DNA of 64,000 bases from Candidatus Melainabacteria bacterium. Its GTDB lineage: Bacteria; Cyanobacteriota; Vampirovibrionia; Obscuribacterales; Obscuribacteraceae. This document shows positions 18,487 through 27,017 of this stretch, piece after piece. The stretch covers positions 69,461 through 133,460 of the forward strand of contig PLXC01000063.1 of the NCBI GenBank assembly GCA_003151275.1, given 5' to 3'. The position numbers and the translations under genes are program-made. Numbering within the stretch: the stretch's first letter is position 1; every line of letters begins with the position of its first letter. The notes beneath the pieces are model-generated. The model was not told the DNA's origin, did no database searches, and was given only the letters and a program-made list of their open reading frames with translations.

Positions 18487-19308
18487 TTAAAGCAAATTGT
18501 TGTCGATAAAAATTCGTTTCACTATTTCCTTAGTATGCGGCCCCGAGGCACCGTCTTCAGCTTGGGTGTTTGCAGCGAACACATAAATCTGATCTGGATG
18601 CACGACGTAACCAACAAACCATCCAAGTGTGCCCTTTCCCTTCTCCAGGTCGGATCCGGTCTTGCCGTAGAGCACACCCTTGTCGGAAACTTCTAGTCGA
18701 ATTAAACCGCGAACAATCGCCATTGAGCGTTTCGAAAAAGGCAGTTCGTCGTTGAGAAGTTTTTTCAAGAATTCGATCTGTTCAATCGCCGAAATCTTCA
18801 ATGTACTTCCCAGCCAAAATTTGGTGATACCACCTGTGATATCTTCATTTCCGTACTGGCAGGCGTGCAAGAACTTCTTCATTCTCTCTTCGCCAACGCC
18901 AGAGGCGATCTCCTGAAAACACCAAACTATAGAATTGGAGACAGCGGTTTGCAATGTCTGATCGCGATTGCACTCTGGACGATCGTATTTTGTGCCATTC
19001 CATTTGAACGAATGGTTTTCATTCTTCAGCACGCCCGTGTCTAATCCCGCTAAAGAATTGAATATTTTAAAAGTCGAGCATGGTGAATATCGAGTCTCGC
19101 AGTTGGCGGGATTGTAAGTAAAGAGCCTGCCAGTCTTAGTATCAAAGATGACCAGGGAAGCAGTATAGCCTTTGAAGTATGGCTTAATCTGCTCCGCAGA
19201 CAATGTCTGAGCCTGCGCAGAATTTGCCGGCTGCAGAATAGCGGCAAGTGACAGCACAACCAGATTGACCAACCTATGTTTTTGAAAAATATTACTCAAC
19301 TTAGGCAC
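18487..19308 (-). CDS. Class D (OXA-type) beta-lactamase
   Basis: 273 residues with signal peptide (VVLSLAAILQPANSAQA). The class D signatures are present: nucleophile motif S78-T-F-K81 in YSPCSTFKIFNSLAGLDTG, SNSIVW as the SxV motif, YGN in CQYGNED, the FWLGSTLKISAIEQIEFL segment, and KTG in YGKTGSD. It should be a periplasmic enzyme acylated by beta-lactams and aided by a carboxylated Lys81. The GTG start follows GAGAGGGAG. It converges on the protease gene with a 3-bp gap. No mobile element is adjacent, so it looks like an intrinsic gene. Substrate range cannot be read from sequence. Confidence 0.95.
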   Translation of the reverse strand: MPKLSNIFQKHRLVNLVVLSLAAILQPANSAQAQTLSAEQIKPYFKGYTASLVIFDTKTGRLFTYNPANCETRYSPCSTFKIFNSLAGLDTGVLKNENHSFKWNGTKYDRPECNRDQTLQTAVSNSIVWCFQEIASGVGEERMKKFLHACQYGNEDITGGITKFWLGSTLKISAIEQIEFLKKLLNDELPFSKRSMAIVRGLIRLEVSDKGVLYGKTGSDLEKGKGTLGWFVGYVVHPDQIYVFAANTQAEDGASGPHTKEIVKRIFIDNNLL

Positions 19309-19464
19309 GCTTGATTCTCCCTCTCAAAACGACTCGCAATTCGAAAGTCAATGTTATGTACTAAAACAAAAGGACCTAAATAACGCAGCATCTTGATTGT
19401 CCGAAAAGACAAGAACAAGGATGAGTACCAAGCCTACTACATCCTCGAAGTTTAAACACTTTGA

Positions 19465-20508
19465 CTAAACACGAAGAAAGTATTTCATTTTCTCGATCTC
19501 CTTTTCTAACTCCATTTTGAATTCAGCGTCTCTAGGACGCTTGCCATTAAATCCAAGTTCAACATTGATCGAACCAGCCGTGACACTAACATTCGCCCAA
19601 CCAATAATGTCATCGCACCAAAGCAACGGCATGGCGTAATAACCTCTTACTCTTTTGGAAACAGGAGTGTAGGCCTCGAAACGATAGTTCCAACCCCACA
19701 ACAACTCAAATCTAGCCCGATCCCAAATCAGTGGATCAAATGGTGCCAGGAAACGGACCACACGCGGCGGCTCTTGCAACTTCTCAATTTCCGCCGACGC
19801 TAAATATGCAATGCCGTTTACGACGTGTCTTACAATTTTGCCGGACTGTATCAGTTCGTCCAAAATCGATCGAGTGTTACAAGACTCAGGTCGCGAAAAC
19901 CTTAAGCTTTGAAGATTCTTCTGTGGTGCCGGTGCAAAAATATTTGTCACTAACATCACCAATCTTTTCGAGCGCTCTTCTGAGGACAATGTCTCGATCG
20001 TCGCGGGAATTGGTGCGTAAATGCGAATCCCCTTTTCGCGCCGAGCTACTCTCAGAAGTCCTCTATGATGCAAGTCCTCCAGCGCGCGGGTGGTTGCTTT
20101 TGAATATCCGCCCCAAGCATTTATCACGCGTTCGACGCCGCAATGCTCTTCCAATTCTCGAGGATGCATGTCGCCAAACTCGCGTACTACGGCAAGCACT
20201 TTTTTCTCAAGCTTATTAAGCCCGGTTGTATTGCGGGGATGCAAAAGTTGCCAATTGGTACGAGGCAGAAATCCATACGCATACAAATAGTCTTCTTCGA
20301 GATCCAATGATGCGTATCTTCGTTCGAGATCGCCGATGCGATATCCCTTCACCCGCTGGCGCAGAATCAGATCCTGAGCCGTGGCTGGAGATCGAATTGG
20401 ATCGGCTTGAACAAAACCAAGACGTTTGATCGCTCCATCCAATGTCGTTGGGCGAAAAAGAGAGTTGGATATTGCAAGGGAACGCAAAGATTGGATATCT
20501 TCAATCAC
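19465..20508 (-). CDS. Winged-helix protein of the YcaQ/AlkX-like DNA glycosylase family
   Basis: 347 residues matching the HTH_42 family: SLRSLAISNSLF, then RLGFVQADPIRSPATAQDLILRQR, DLEEDYLYAYGFLPR, a central winged-helix pair, and VRFLAPFDPLIWDRARFELLWGWNYRFEAYTP. The QAD in FVQADP corresponds to the QxD motif of the YcaQ/AlkX subfamily, which unhooks alkylated bases and interstrand crosslinks. The GTG start has only a weak ribosome-binding site. It is a stand-alone gene, upstream of which lies the first copy of the intergenic repeat. Confidence 0.9.
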   Translation of the reverse strand: MIEDIQSLRSLAISNSLFRPTTLDGAIKRLGFVQADPIRSPATAQDLILRQRVKGYRIGDLERRYASLDLEEDYLYAYGFLPRTNWQLLHPRNTTGLNKLEKKVLAVVREFGDMHPRELEEHCGVERVINAWGGYSKATTRALEDLHHRGLLRVARREKGIRIYAPIPATIETLSSEERSKRLVMLVTNIFAPAPQKNLQSLRFSRPESCNTRSILDELIQSGKIVRHVVNGIAYLASAEIEKLQEPPRVVRFLAPFDPLIWDRARFELLWGWNYRFEAYTPVSKRVRGYYAMPLLWCDDIIGWANVSVTAGSINVELGFNGKRPRDAEFKMELEKEIEKMKYFLRV

Positions 20509-20551
20509 GATGGAAATATTGTCCCACCAAATGCGACGGCCCCATTTATCC

Positions 20552-20938
20552 CAAATAAAAACACCACCCGAATCGCTTCGCGGTGGTGTTTAAACTACTG
20601 CCTAACTGTCCTTTCGATTGGACTCAGTATCTATGCTCGCTTCAGTCAGTCCGTCACGTGCATCGGGCTACTTGCTACGGTTTCTGGTCAGCGCCGACCT
20701 GATGTTTCCGCATTGCCCCTCGGCTCAAAGAACTCAACACTTAAGTGAGTGCTCACCGGTTATGCAATTAGTATAGCGACCTGAAAAATATGTTCCACTA
20801 CCCCGTAGACTATTTAATCATGCCGTCCTTGGCATCATCAAGAATAGCTTGTGATACCACTCTTCTAAGTTGGATTCGATTAACAAGCGCTCGGACAACT
20901 GACTGGCCGCTGTGAATTCTATTTCGATATACATGTGC
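20552..20938 (-). repeat. Intergenic repeat, copy 1 (minus-strand terminator unit)
   Basis: One of four near-identical units (others at 21638, 23792, 31799). The left edge carries AACACCACC (20560-20568) and GGTGGTGTT (20582-20590) with an inner CGAA/TTCG stem. On the minus strand the hairpin is followed by TTTTTATTT, an excellent terminator. A conserved ~170-nt segment with several short pairings follows, then TATACT on the minus strand (20770-20775). The right part encodes, on the minus strand, a conserved 38-codon tail ending in LFLMMPRTA. This copy shares the right-end subtype of copy 3 (gaattctatttcg). Confidence 0.9.
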
Positions 20939-21108
20939 ACACCTTGCTATATGCAACTGAAGATTAGGACCTTTAACCCTCCTTAACCAGGTGCTGCGAA
21001 AGTAGCGTGCACAAACGAACCGCAAAAAACGCGACGAAAATTAAATACAGACCCGACAATTCGATTGTCCCGTACATACCGGCACCCCTAACTCGATCTG
21101 GAGATCAC

Positions 21109-21555
21109 ATGCACGCCGCCTACCAAGAACGAGCCTTACGATTTAGTCTCACCAGAGCGTTGTCAGCCTTTGATAAAGGTGACGTCGATCTAGCACAGCG
21201 GTCGCTCATTGCGTCGTTGCATCATCATTCAAAAGCTAAACCAAACCGACAGGAACAATTAGCACTGCTTTGGTGCCTGGCCTGGTTTGCCTTTTATGAA
21301 GGCCGCTCAAGCGCTGCAGAAGCTTTGGCAAAAAGAATTCAATTTATCCAAGAGAATTCAGCAAAACCTTGTGCAGCAAAACTTACGCACACATTGTTCG
21401 TGCTTTCAATTTTTTGTCGAGCACAAAACAAAATTTCGGAAGCTGACGAATACGTGCGCAGCTGCCTGTCCATGATCGAAACAGAGAAGGGTACGAAAAC
21501 CTGGAGTTACAGCGCCCTTTCGACTGCGCTCGAAGAGTTCAAGTTGGCAAGTTAG
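21109..21555 (+). CDS. Small TPR-like helical protein
   Basis: 148 residues from ATG 21109, chosen because GGAG lies 6 nt upstream; an upstream in-frame start at 21007 has no such support. The protein is all-helical in appearance, with paired helices and small residues at TPR-like spacing (RALSAFDKGDVDLAQRSLIASL, AWFAFYEGRSSAAEALA, IFCRAQNKISEADEYVRSCL). No signal peptide. It lies between repeat copies 1 and 2 and has its own terminator. Partner and function unknown; TPRs usually bind proteins. Confidence 0.65.
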   Translation: MHAAYQERALRFSLTRALSAFDKGDVDLAQRSLIASLHHHSKAKPNRQEQLALLWCLAWFAFYEGRSSAAEALAKRIQFIQENSAKPCAAKLTHTLFVLSIFCRAQNKISEADEYVRSCLSMIETEKGTKTWSYSALSTALEEFKLAS

Positions 21556-21580
21556 AAGCAAAAGATTTACGCGAAAGTTG

Positions 21581-21613
21581 AACATCACCAGAGGTTATTG
21601 CGGTGGTGTTTTA
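21581..21613 (+). terminator. Rho-independent terminator-like hairpin after the small TPR gene
   Basis: AACATCACC (21581-21589) pairs with GGTGGTGTT (21602-21610) with one G-T pair, followed by TTAACTT. It resembles the repeat-borne hairpin 25 bp further on and may be a diverged partial copy of it. Confidence 0.6.
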
Positions 21614-21637
21614 ACTTATTCAACGACATGGAATCGA

Positions 21638-22040
21638 CAAATAAAAACACCACCCGAATCGCTTCGCGGTGGTGTTTAAACTACTGCCTAACTGTCCTTT
21701 CGATTGGACTCAGTATCTATGCTCGCTTCAGTCAGTCCGTCACGTGCATCGGGCTACTTGCTACGGTTTCTGGTCAGCGCCGACCTGATGTTTCCGCATT
21801 GCCCCTCGGCTCAAAGAACTCAACACTTAAGTGAGTGCTCACCGGTTATGTAATTAGTATAGCGAGCTGAAAAATATGTTCCACTACCCCGTAGACTATT
21901 TAATCATGCCGTTCTTGGCATCATCAAGAATAGCTTGTGATACCACTCTTCTAAGTTGGATTTGATTAACAAGCGCTCGGCCAACCGACTGGCTGCCTCG
22001 AGTTCGATCTGTATATACAACCGTGCTATTTTATATACAA
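21638..22040 (-). repeat. Intergenic repeat, copy 2
   Basis: Same unit as copy 1, with the same hairpin at the left edge and minus-strand TATACT at 21856-21861. The right end has the second subtype (gctgcctcgagttcgatctgt), shared with copy 4. The minus-strand tail can be read upstream through more codons up to 22149, but these overlap the start of the plus-strand lipoprotein gene at 22144, so only the conserved tail is likely part of the unit. Confidence 0.9.
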
Positions 22041-22143
22041 TTGTCTCAAGCTGCTCCGAATCATTGATGCTGTGGACCGAGCTAATGCCATCGATCATAA
22101 TTTCAGTATATAGACTAGGTATTGCTATGGTGGCAGATTGAGC

Positions 22144-23742
22144 ATGCAACTAAAGTCCATCCACATTTTTTTGGCTGCAGTGATTCTGACATCAATCGTC
22201 CCGCTGACCGCATGCACGTCGGTTGATCATGCCGCTGCCTGCGACGCTTATTTAGCGAAAGCTGCGTCTGCCTCAGCGAACCATAATTATCCTCTCGCCC
22301 AAGCAACCTTGGAAAAAGCAGCCAAAGAGGCAGATTTAAGTAATCACTCATCGCAAAAACTGCGGGTTCTATCAGAGCAAGCAACAATTTTTTTGGCTCA
22401 GAACAATACAGTCGCCGCAGAAGCTGCTGCACGCAAACTAATCAAAATTTACGATGACACATCAAAAGAAAGCTTGTCTCGAGCCCAGCGCCTTGATCTG
22501 ACGGAAAGTCGGAGTCAGGCCAGGATTCTTTTATCTGATTCTCTTGTCGCGCAAAACAAATCGGAAGAGGCACTCAAGGTACTGAGCGAAGCCCGGGCAG
22601 AATTAAGCGAAGTTCTTGGTATGCCCCAACTGGCATCAAAGGTTGCAAATCGCTATGAAGCAGCCCTGCGTGCAAGCGGCAAGAATTCAGACGGTCACAG
22701 TATAGACGCAGAAACCAACGCCATAATGCAGTTGGAGGCCGACGATGCACGACACCAGGCAAGCGGTTTCCTAACAAAAGGACGGATCCAGGACGCGGTC
22801 GCGTTGCTCAAAAAAGCGCAGCAGTCAGCAGTTAAATCAGGTTCTGCGGAATCATTCGTGCGCGCAACTTACCAACTCGCTATTGCTCAATATTTATTGG
22901 GTGATCGGCGCGAGGCGCATGAGGAAGCTCTCAAAGCAGTGGAAAAAACCAAATCGCCCCTCAACACGAATAATCACTACAAAGCGTCAGCATTTGCAGT
23001 TTTGGCTTTGGTTACAGACAATCCTGTTGAATCAAGCAACGCCCTAAAGACTGCTGTATCTCTCAACCCGCCTTCAGCGATACAAGAGTTGCTTGAGATC
23101 GATTGGACTCCTATCAAGCGACCCCTTGCCGATAAATGGCATGAATGTCAACTGATTTGGACTCTTGCGCAATCGGTGACCGGCGTCCAGCGAAAGGAAG
23201 CGCTTCATCAACCTTTTATTTTAGCCACTGCAAATCCGAGCAAGTTGCCTGTTGCGATTGCCTTATATCTCGAACGAGCAAAGACTTCTTCGATGCAACC
23301 AGAAGAGAAAGCGATTTGTTATGAATGTGCTGCATCGATGGCTGTACAAAGCAAACATAAGGCAGAAAGCTTGCAACCTAGTCGACTTGCACTAAACATA
23401 AGAGAGCATTTGAAAGACAGCGACATAGCAGACAAAGCAGACGCGGCCTTGCGCATCTCTTACGATTACATGGCGCTTGATCGACATCAACAAGCAATTG
23501 AAGCTGCAAAAGCCGGATTGGCCCTAACACCCGCACCCAATCCACAATGTACGATGCTGCTCATTTTGGTTGAAGCTCGCTCTTATTCCAAACAGAAGCA
23601 TTATCAAAAAGCGATTGAAAACTACGACGCTGCCTTATCCCTATGTAAAACGCACAATTTCCCAGAACTTCCAATCGTGCTTGCAGAACAAATTGCCACA
23701 AGTAAACACATCAAAAAGACTGAAGATAGCGCTCTGCACTAA
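22144..23742 (+). CDS. TPR-repeat lipoprotein
   Basis: 532 residues from ATG 22144 (a TTG two codons earlier is unlikely). The N-terminus is a lipoprotein signal: hydrophobic stretch then lipobox LTAC, so the mature protein starts at Cys near residue 24. The rest is helical TPR-type repeat, with clear units such as QATLEKAAKEADLSNHS, AIEAAKAGLALTPAPNP and AIENYDAALSLCKTH. It is probably anchored to a membrane facing the periplasm or outside. Its last 24 codons plus 3' flank were copied to 31672-31798. It sits between repeat copies 2 and 3. Confidence 0.85.
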   Translation: MQLKSIHIFLAAVILTSIVPLTACTSVDHAAACDAYLAKAASASANHNYPLAQATLEKAAKEADLSNHSSQKLRVLSEQATIFLAQNNTVAAEAAARKLIKIYDDTSKESLSRAQRLDLTESRSQARILLSDSLVAQNKSEEALKVLSEARAELSEVLGMPQLASKVANRYEAALRASGKNSDGHSIDAETNAIMQLEADDARHQASGFLTKGRIQDAVALLKKAQQSAVKSGSAESFVRATYQLAIAQYLLGDRREAHEEALKAVEKTKSPLNTNNHYKASAFAVLALVTDNPVESSNALKTAVSLNPPSAIQELLEIDWTPIKRPLADKWHECQLIWTLAQSVTGVQRKEALHQPFILATANPSKLPVAIALYLERAKTSSMQPEEKAICYECAASMAVQSKHKAESLQPSRLALNIREHLKDSDIADKADAALRISYDYMALDRHQQAIEAAKAGLALTPAPNPQCTMLLILVEARSYSKQKHYQKAIENYDAALSLCKTHNFPELPIVLAEQIATSKHIKKTEDSALH

Positions 23743-23791
23743 CGCACTTGAAACCATTCGTTTCGCGCATTCCCACAAGTAAAAACGCACA

Positions 23792-24178
23792 CAAATAAAA
23801 ACACCACCCGAATCGCTTCGCGGTGGTGTTTAAACTACTGCCTAACTGTCCTTTCGATTGGACTCAGTATCTATGCTCGCTTCAGTCAGTCCGTCACGTG
23901 CATCGGGCTACTTGCTACGGTTTCTGGTCAGCGCCGACCTGATGTTTCCGCATTGCCCCTCGGCTCAAAGAACTCAACACTTAAGTGAGTGCTCACCGGT
24001 TATGCAATTAGTATAGCGAGCTGCAAAATATGTTCCACTACCCCGTAGACTATTTAATCATGCCATTCTTGGCATCATCAAGAATAGCTCGTGATACGAC
24101 TCCTCTACTTTGGATTCGATTAACAAGCGCTCGGCCAACCGACTGGCTGCTGTGAATTCTATTTCGATATACATGTGT
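23792..24178 (-). repeat. Intergenic repeat, copy 3
   Basis: Same unit with hairpin at the left edge and minus-strand TATACT at 24010-24015. The right end has the copy-1 subtype. It lies downstream of the minus-strand RHS-like/membrane-protein cluster, so its minus-strand terminator could end that transcription unit. Just beyond the right end is a perfect 8-bp inverted repeat, GCATATTC (24179-24186), ACGA, GAATATGC (24191-24198). Confidence 0.9.
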
Positions 24179-24380
24179 GCATATTCACGAGAATATGCAT
24201 CCAACGTCAAGCGATTGGTTTTATCATGAATGGCAATGCGATTTTCCAACTAGCCGAACGGACACTTATTTCGGTTCTTTTGCCAAAGTCCAGAACAAGA
24301 TACCGTATCTTCGAAACGAATCTCTAGACCCCCGCATAACCAAGTTGGACTCTGTAAACATGTCGATTTTGATTCTACAT

Positions 24381-24725
24381 TCAGGGAGACAAGTAAGGAT
24401 ACGCTCGCAAAACACGGTCGTTTTTATCGATTTCAATTACCCACCCTTCTCCCCAAGGTGCTGGAAGGGGCGATACATAGGTATATTCCATAAAATTAAG
24501 TTTCGATTCCTTTCCGTCTACAGTCACTCTTCGAGGGAAACCGTTCTGAATAGTTGTTGGCGCACCTAGGAGTTTAATCACTTGGTCTTTCGTCATTTGC
24601 GCCTTAACTTTCTCCACAGCAGTACTTAATATTTTCTGCTGCCAAAAAAGGCTCCCAATTCCTGTGGCAACAGCAACAAGCACAAACCCTAAAAACAGCT
24701 CAGTTTTCTTTGACTTAATGAGCAT
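24381..24725 (-). CDS. Small membrane protein with SmpA/BamE-like domain
   Basis: 114 residues from the ATG at 24725; a longer reading from 24794 exists, but its extra part overlaps the end of the upstream reading frame. A transmembrane helix (FLGFVLVAVATGIGSLFW) is followed by a small soluble domain with the SmpA/OmlA-type motif VKAQMTKDQVIKLLGAPTTIQ and an anti-parallel strand pair (KLNFMEYTYV, GWVIEIDKNDRVL). BamE-like folds are protein-binding. It begins 8 nt after the TAG that closes the extended RHS-like frame, so it was probably translated together with it and could be its immunity or partner protein (inference). Confidence 0.7.
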   Translation of the reverse strand: MLIKSKKTELFLGFVLVAVATGIGSLFWQQKILSTAVEKVKAQMTKDQVIKLLGAPTTIQNGFPRRVTVDGKESKLNFMEYTYVSPLPAPWGEGWVIEIDKNDRVLRAYPYLSP

Positions 24726-24732
24726 GTATTGT

Positions 24733-24858
24733 CTAATGACCAGGATTGAACACTCCGAGGCTGTCGGGTACGTTTCCATCCATCGGAATTCCAACTGGAG
24801 TTCCTTGGTTTCCTAATGCGCTATACAGTGAGTTCGGAGTTACCACCAAAGGACCATT
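24733..24858 (-). other. In-frame coding continuation beyond a TGA of the RHS-like gene
   Basis: After the TGA at 24859-24861 the same frame stays open for 41 more codons to a TAG at 24733-24735. It encodes a sensible continuation (NGPLVVTPNSLYSALGNQ then GVFNPGH). The break sits just after NPCDNCSTRIRDALLKGKVLHN. The preceding Cys-rich NCSTRxRDAL motif and TPNSLYSAL are of the kind seen together in C-terminal papain-like peptidase domains. A TGG-to-TGA nonsense change is the simplest explanation. Confidence 0.6.
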
Positions 24859-26217
24859 TCAATTATGCAGTACTTTGCCTTTCAATAGCGCATCTCTTAT
24901 TCTGGTACTGCAGTTGTCGCATGGATTTATTTCAGGATTTTGGTCTTGAAGAAACGACATCATCTGTTTCTCTTGGGTTGGTGATGTGGGCAAAATGATA
25001 ATCATCGTATTTCTTCTAGATACTTGACTTTGCAGATAGTCTATAACGGACGCGATACTCTCGAAGGCGGATAGCATTGGGTTCGCCGAAAATGCTTGCG
25101 ACCAATTCATAATTGCTGGCGAACTGTTTGTGGCTGTGAGCCCAATACCTTCAAGAGCGGTGTCTGCATTGATAGCCGCTGCAAGACCCTCTGCCATTGA
25201 GACAGTTGTGTCCCCGGAGAGTACAGTGTAGGTTACGGATTCTGATCCACCGGACAAGGCTGCATTAGTTGTTGTGATCGTCAACGTGTCTCCTGCTGTT
25301 GCGCTTCCTCCCACATTAACTGAAATGTTTCCGCTGTTATTGAATCCAAGCATAATAGTTTCGGTTGCACCGGCGCTCATAGTTGATGAGTAAGTGGTGC
25401 CAGTCGGAGTGATGTAGATCAATTGTGATATGGGCACTGCACTAATTCCCAACGCTGCGATGTCAGGATCGGCGGTTACAATGGCTGCCATCGACGAGGC
25501 AATGCTGTTGATGCTATCGCCTGACATAACGGTATAAAATATTTGCTTCTGCCCGCCTGAAAGAGACGAATTGAAGACGATTATTGATAGCACATCTCCA
25601 ACAGTGATAGTTCCGCTAACGGCAAGAAAGGCTGAACCGTTTCTCTGCTGGCCAAGGGTGATTACTTCAGTCGCGCTTGAGTATTCGGGCACTCCATAGG
25701 TGGTTTTGATAGGGGTCTGCTGGATGTTTACAGTATTTGTTCCTACAGTTCCGGACTTGACTGGTTTGCTGGTGGTGGCACTCAACTGCCCGCCACCGCC
25801 GCTGATCGCGATTAGTTCATTGACATTATTGTATTGAAAAAGAGTACTACCAAAGAATCCGGATGTGCCACCGATCGGGGTGTTGGTGCCAAGCAAAATC
25901 GTCTCCGTTGCCGTCGAGTTGGTGTGTGCTCTATATGAGGTGGAGTTCTGAGAAAATGTAAACAAGGTGATATTCGGACCACTAGTTGCAGCAAAAACAA
26001 ACCAGTTTACGGCGGAGTCGCTATTAATTGCGTTTGCCAGTCCAGTAGCTATGGCGGTGCTATCGTCCCCTGAGACCACGGTGTAACTATCTGAGACCAA
26101 GCCACCAGATAAGGTGGCATCATAAACGCTAAGCGTTACCACATCGCCTACAGTTGCTGTGCCGCCTACAGGCGTTATGGAGAATACGGTCATGATCGAG
26201 AGATTTATATTGGGCAC
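24859..26217 (-). CDS. Orphan RHS-associated repeat protein with C-terminal papain-like tail (5'-truncated)
   Basis: 452 residues. Three modules of about 90 residues each have the pattern GGxxTxGDxxTxxVxxxxLSGG...YTVxSGDxxxSIAxxLAxAIN; they are close relatives of modules in the RHS gene at 27018. The YTVxSGD part looks LysM-like. The C-terminal 60 residues replace the RHS core found in the paralogue and contain PCDNCSTRIRDALLKG, with a potential catalytic Cys. It lacks a signal peptide and begins inside a module at a GTG, with a stop just upstream, so the 5' end is lost. Probably a displaced polymorphic-toxin cassette; a TGA cuts its end. Confidence 0.75.
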   Translation of the reverse strand: MPNINLSIMTVFSITPVGGTATVGDVVTLSVYDATLSGGLVSDSYTVVSGDDSTAIATGLANAINSDSAVNWFVFAATSGPNITLFTFSQNSTSYRAHTNSTATETILLGTNTPIGGTSGFFGSTLFQYNNVNELIAISGGGGQLSATTSKPVKSGTVGTNTVNIQQTPIKTTYGVPEYSSATEVITLGQQRNGSAFLAVSGTITVGDVLSIIVFNSSLSGGQKQIFYTVMSGDSINSIASSMAAIVTADPDIAALGISAVPISQLIYITPTGTTYSSTMSAGATETIMLGFNNSGNISVNVGGSATAGDTLTITTTNAALSGGSESVTYTVLSGDTTVSMAEGLAAAINADTALEGIGLTATNSSPAIMNWSQAFSANPMLSAFESIASVIDYLQSQVSRRNTMIIILPTSPTQEKQMMSFLQDQNPEINPCDNCSTRIRDALLKGKVLHN

Positions 26218-26286
26218 CCAAGATAGCGGGTGTCATCCGACATCTTTGAGTGCGATGAGACAGGACTTACGTTTGGGTGGAATTGT

Positions 26287-26895
26287 TCACTCCTTGGGAG
26301 AAGTTTGGTCATTATGAACAATTCGTCCAAGCATTTCCTTGCCTAACAGTTTTTCAACTTCTTGCCGTTTGCGTTGGACGATAGAATCGTCTTTAATCCT
26401 AATCGCCGCCGCATATTCAACAGCTGCACCTGCCAAGTCGTTCTTCACTCTGCATTGATCTCCCAATTTGACCCTATCCTCGAAGTCTTCGGGATTCATC
26501 CCGAACCCTTTTTTGATTATATCCGCAAGCGAGGACTGCATAGCCATGTTACTCTCATCAAGATACGCTGCCTGATGGAGCTGTTTCAGTCCTTCTGCCC
26601 ATTTCTCCTTCTGAGACACTAGATAAAGTCCGTAGTTGTTGTGTGCAATCGCAAGGTTACGTCGTGCCAAGTCGTAGTGTGGATCTAGCTTCAGCGCAGC
26701 TTCAAACTTTGCGAACACAGTTTGCCAGCTGTCATCTTTGATATCGGCAGCATAACCATCAACGTGATCTATTTTGCCCATAATCTCAACCCCCTCAATA
26801 TTGAGTTCAACGGCAGCCGCTGATTCTGCATATGCGGGTTTGATGGACACTATCGTAAGAAGTATAGCTATCGAAAACGCAATCTTGCTGGTCAT
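26287..26895 (-). CDS. Secreted TPR-like protein
   Basis: 202 residues from ATG 26895, preferred over a GTG at 26904 because AAGGTG lies 7 nt upstream. Signal peptide IAFSIAILLTIVSIKPAYA. The mature part holds about three TPR-like helical pairs (FAKFEAALKLDPHYDLARRNLAIAHNNYG, GLKQLHQAAYLDESNMAMQ, KNDLAGAAVEYAAAIRIKDD). It lies between the RHS gene and the orphan RHS-like gene on the same strand. It could be an accessory or partner of these surface proteins. No specific function recognised. Confidence 0.75.
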   Translation of the reverse strand: MTSKIAFSIAILLTIVSIKPAYAESAAAVELNIEGVEIMGKIDHVDGYAADIKDDSWQTVFAKFEAALKLDPHYDLARRNLAIAHNNYGLYLVSQKEKWAEGLKQLHQAAYLDESNMAMQSSLADIIKKGFGMNPEDFEDRVKLGDQCRVKNDLAGAAVEYAAAIRIKDDSIVQRKRQEVEKLLGKEMLGRIVHNDQTSPKE

Positions 26896-27017
26896 GCCGG
26901 GCACCTTAGTTTCGCTCTAGGCTACAATGAATCATTTTACAATGGATAGCTATCCGATGGACTTTCATGACTATCATTCGATTTAGGGCGCTCTAAGTGG
27001 TACCAACTGACCGGGGT

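Noticed and set aside
18487..19308. Recently acquired resistance gene
   Set aside because: No integron, IS or resistance cassette adjoins the class D beta-lactamase; it sits tightly against native-looking genes.
24859..24861. Genome-wide reassignment of UGA
   Set aside because: Many intact genes here end in TGA (for example 41264, 26217-strand neighbours, 2674), so UGA is a normal stop; a local nonsense change is simpler.
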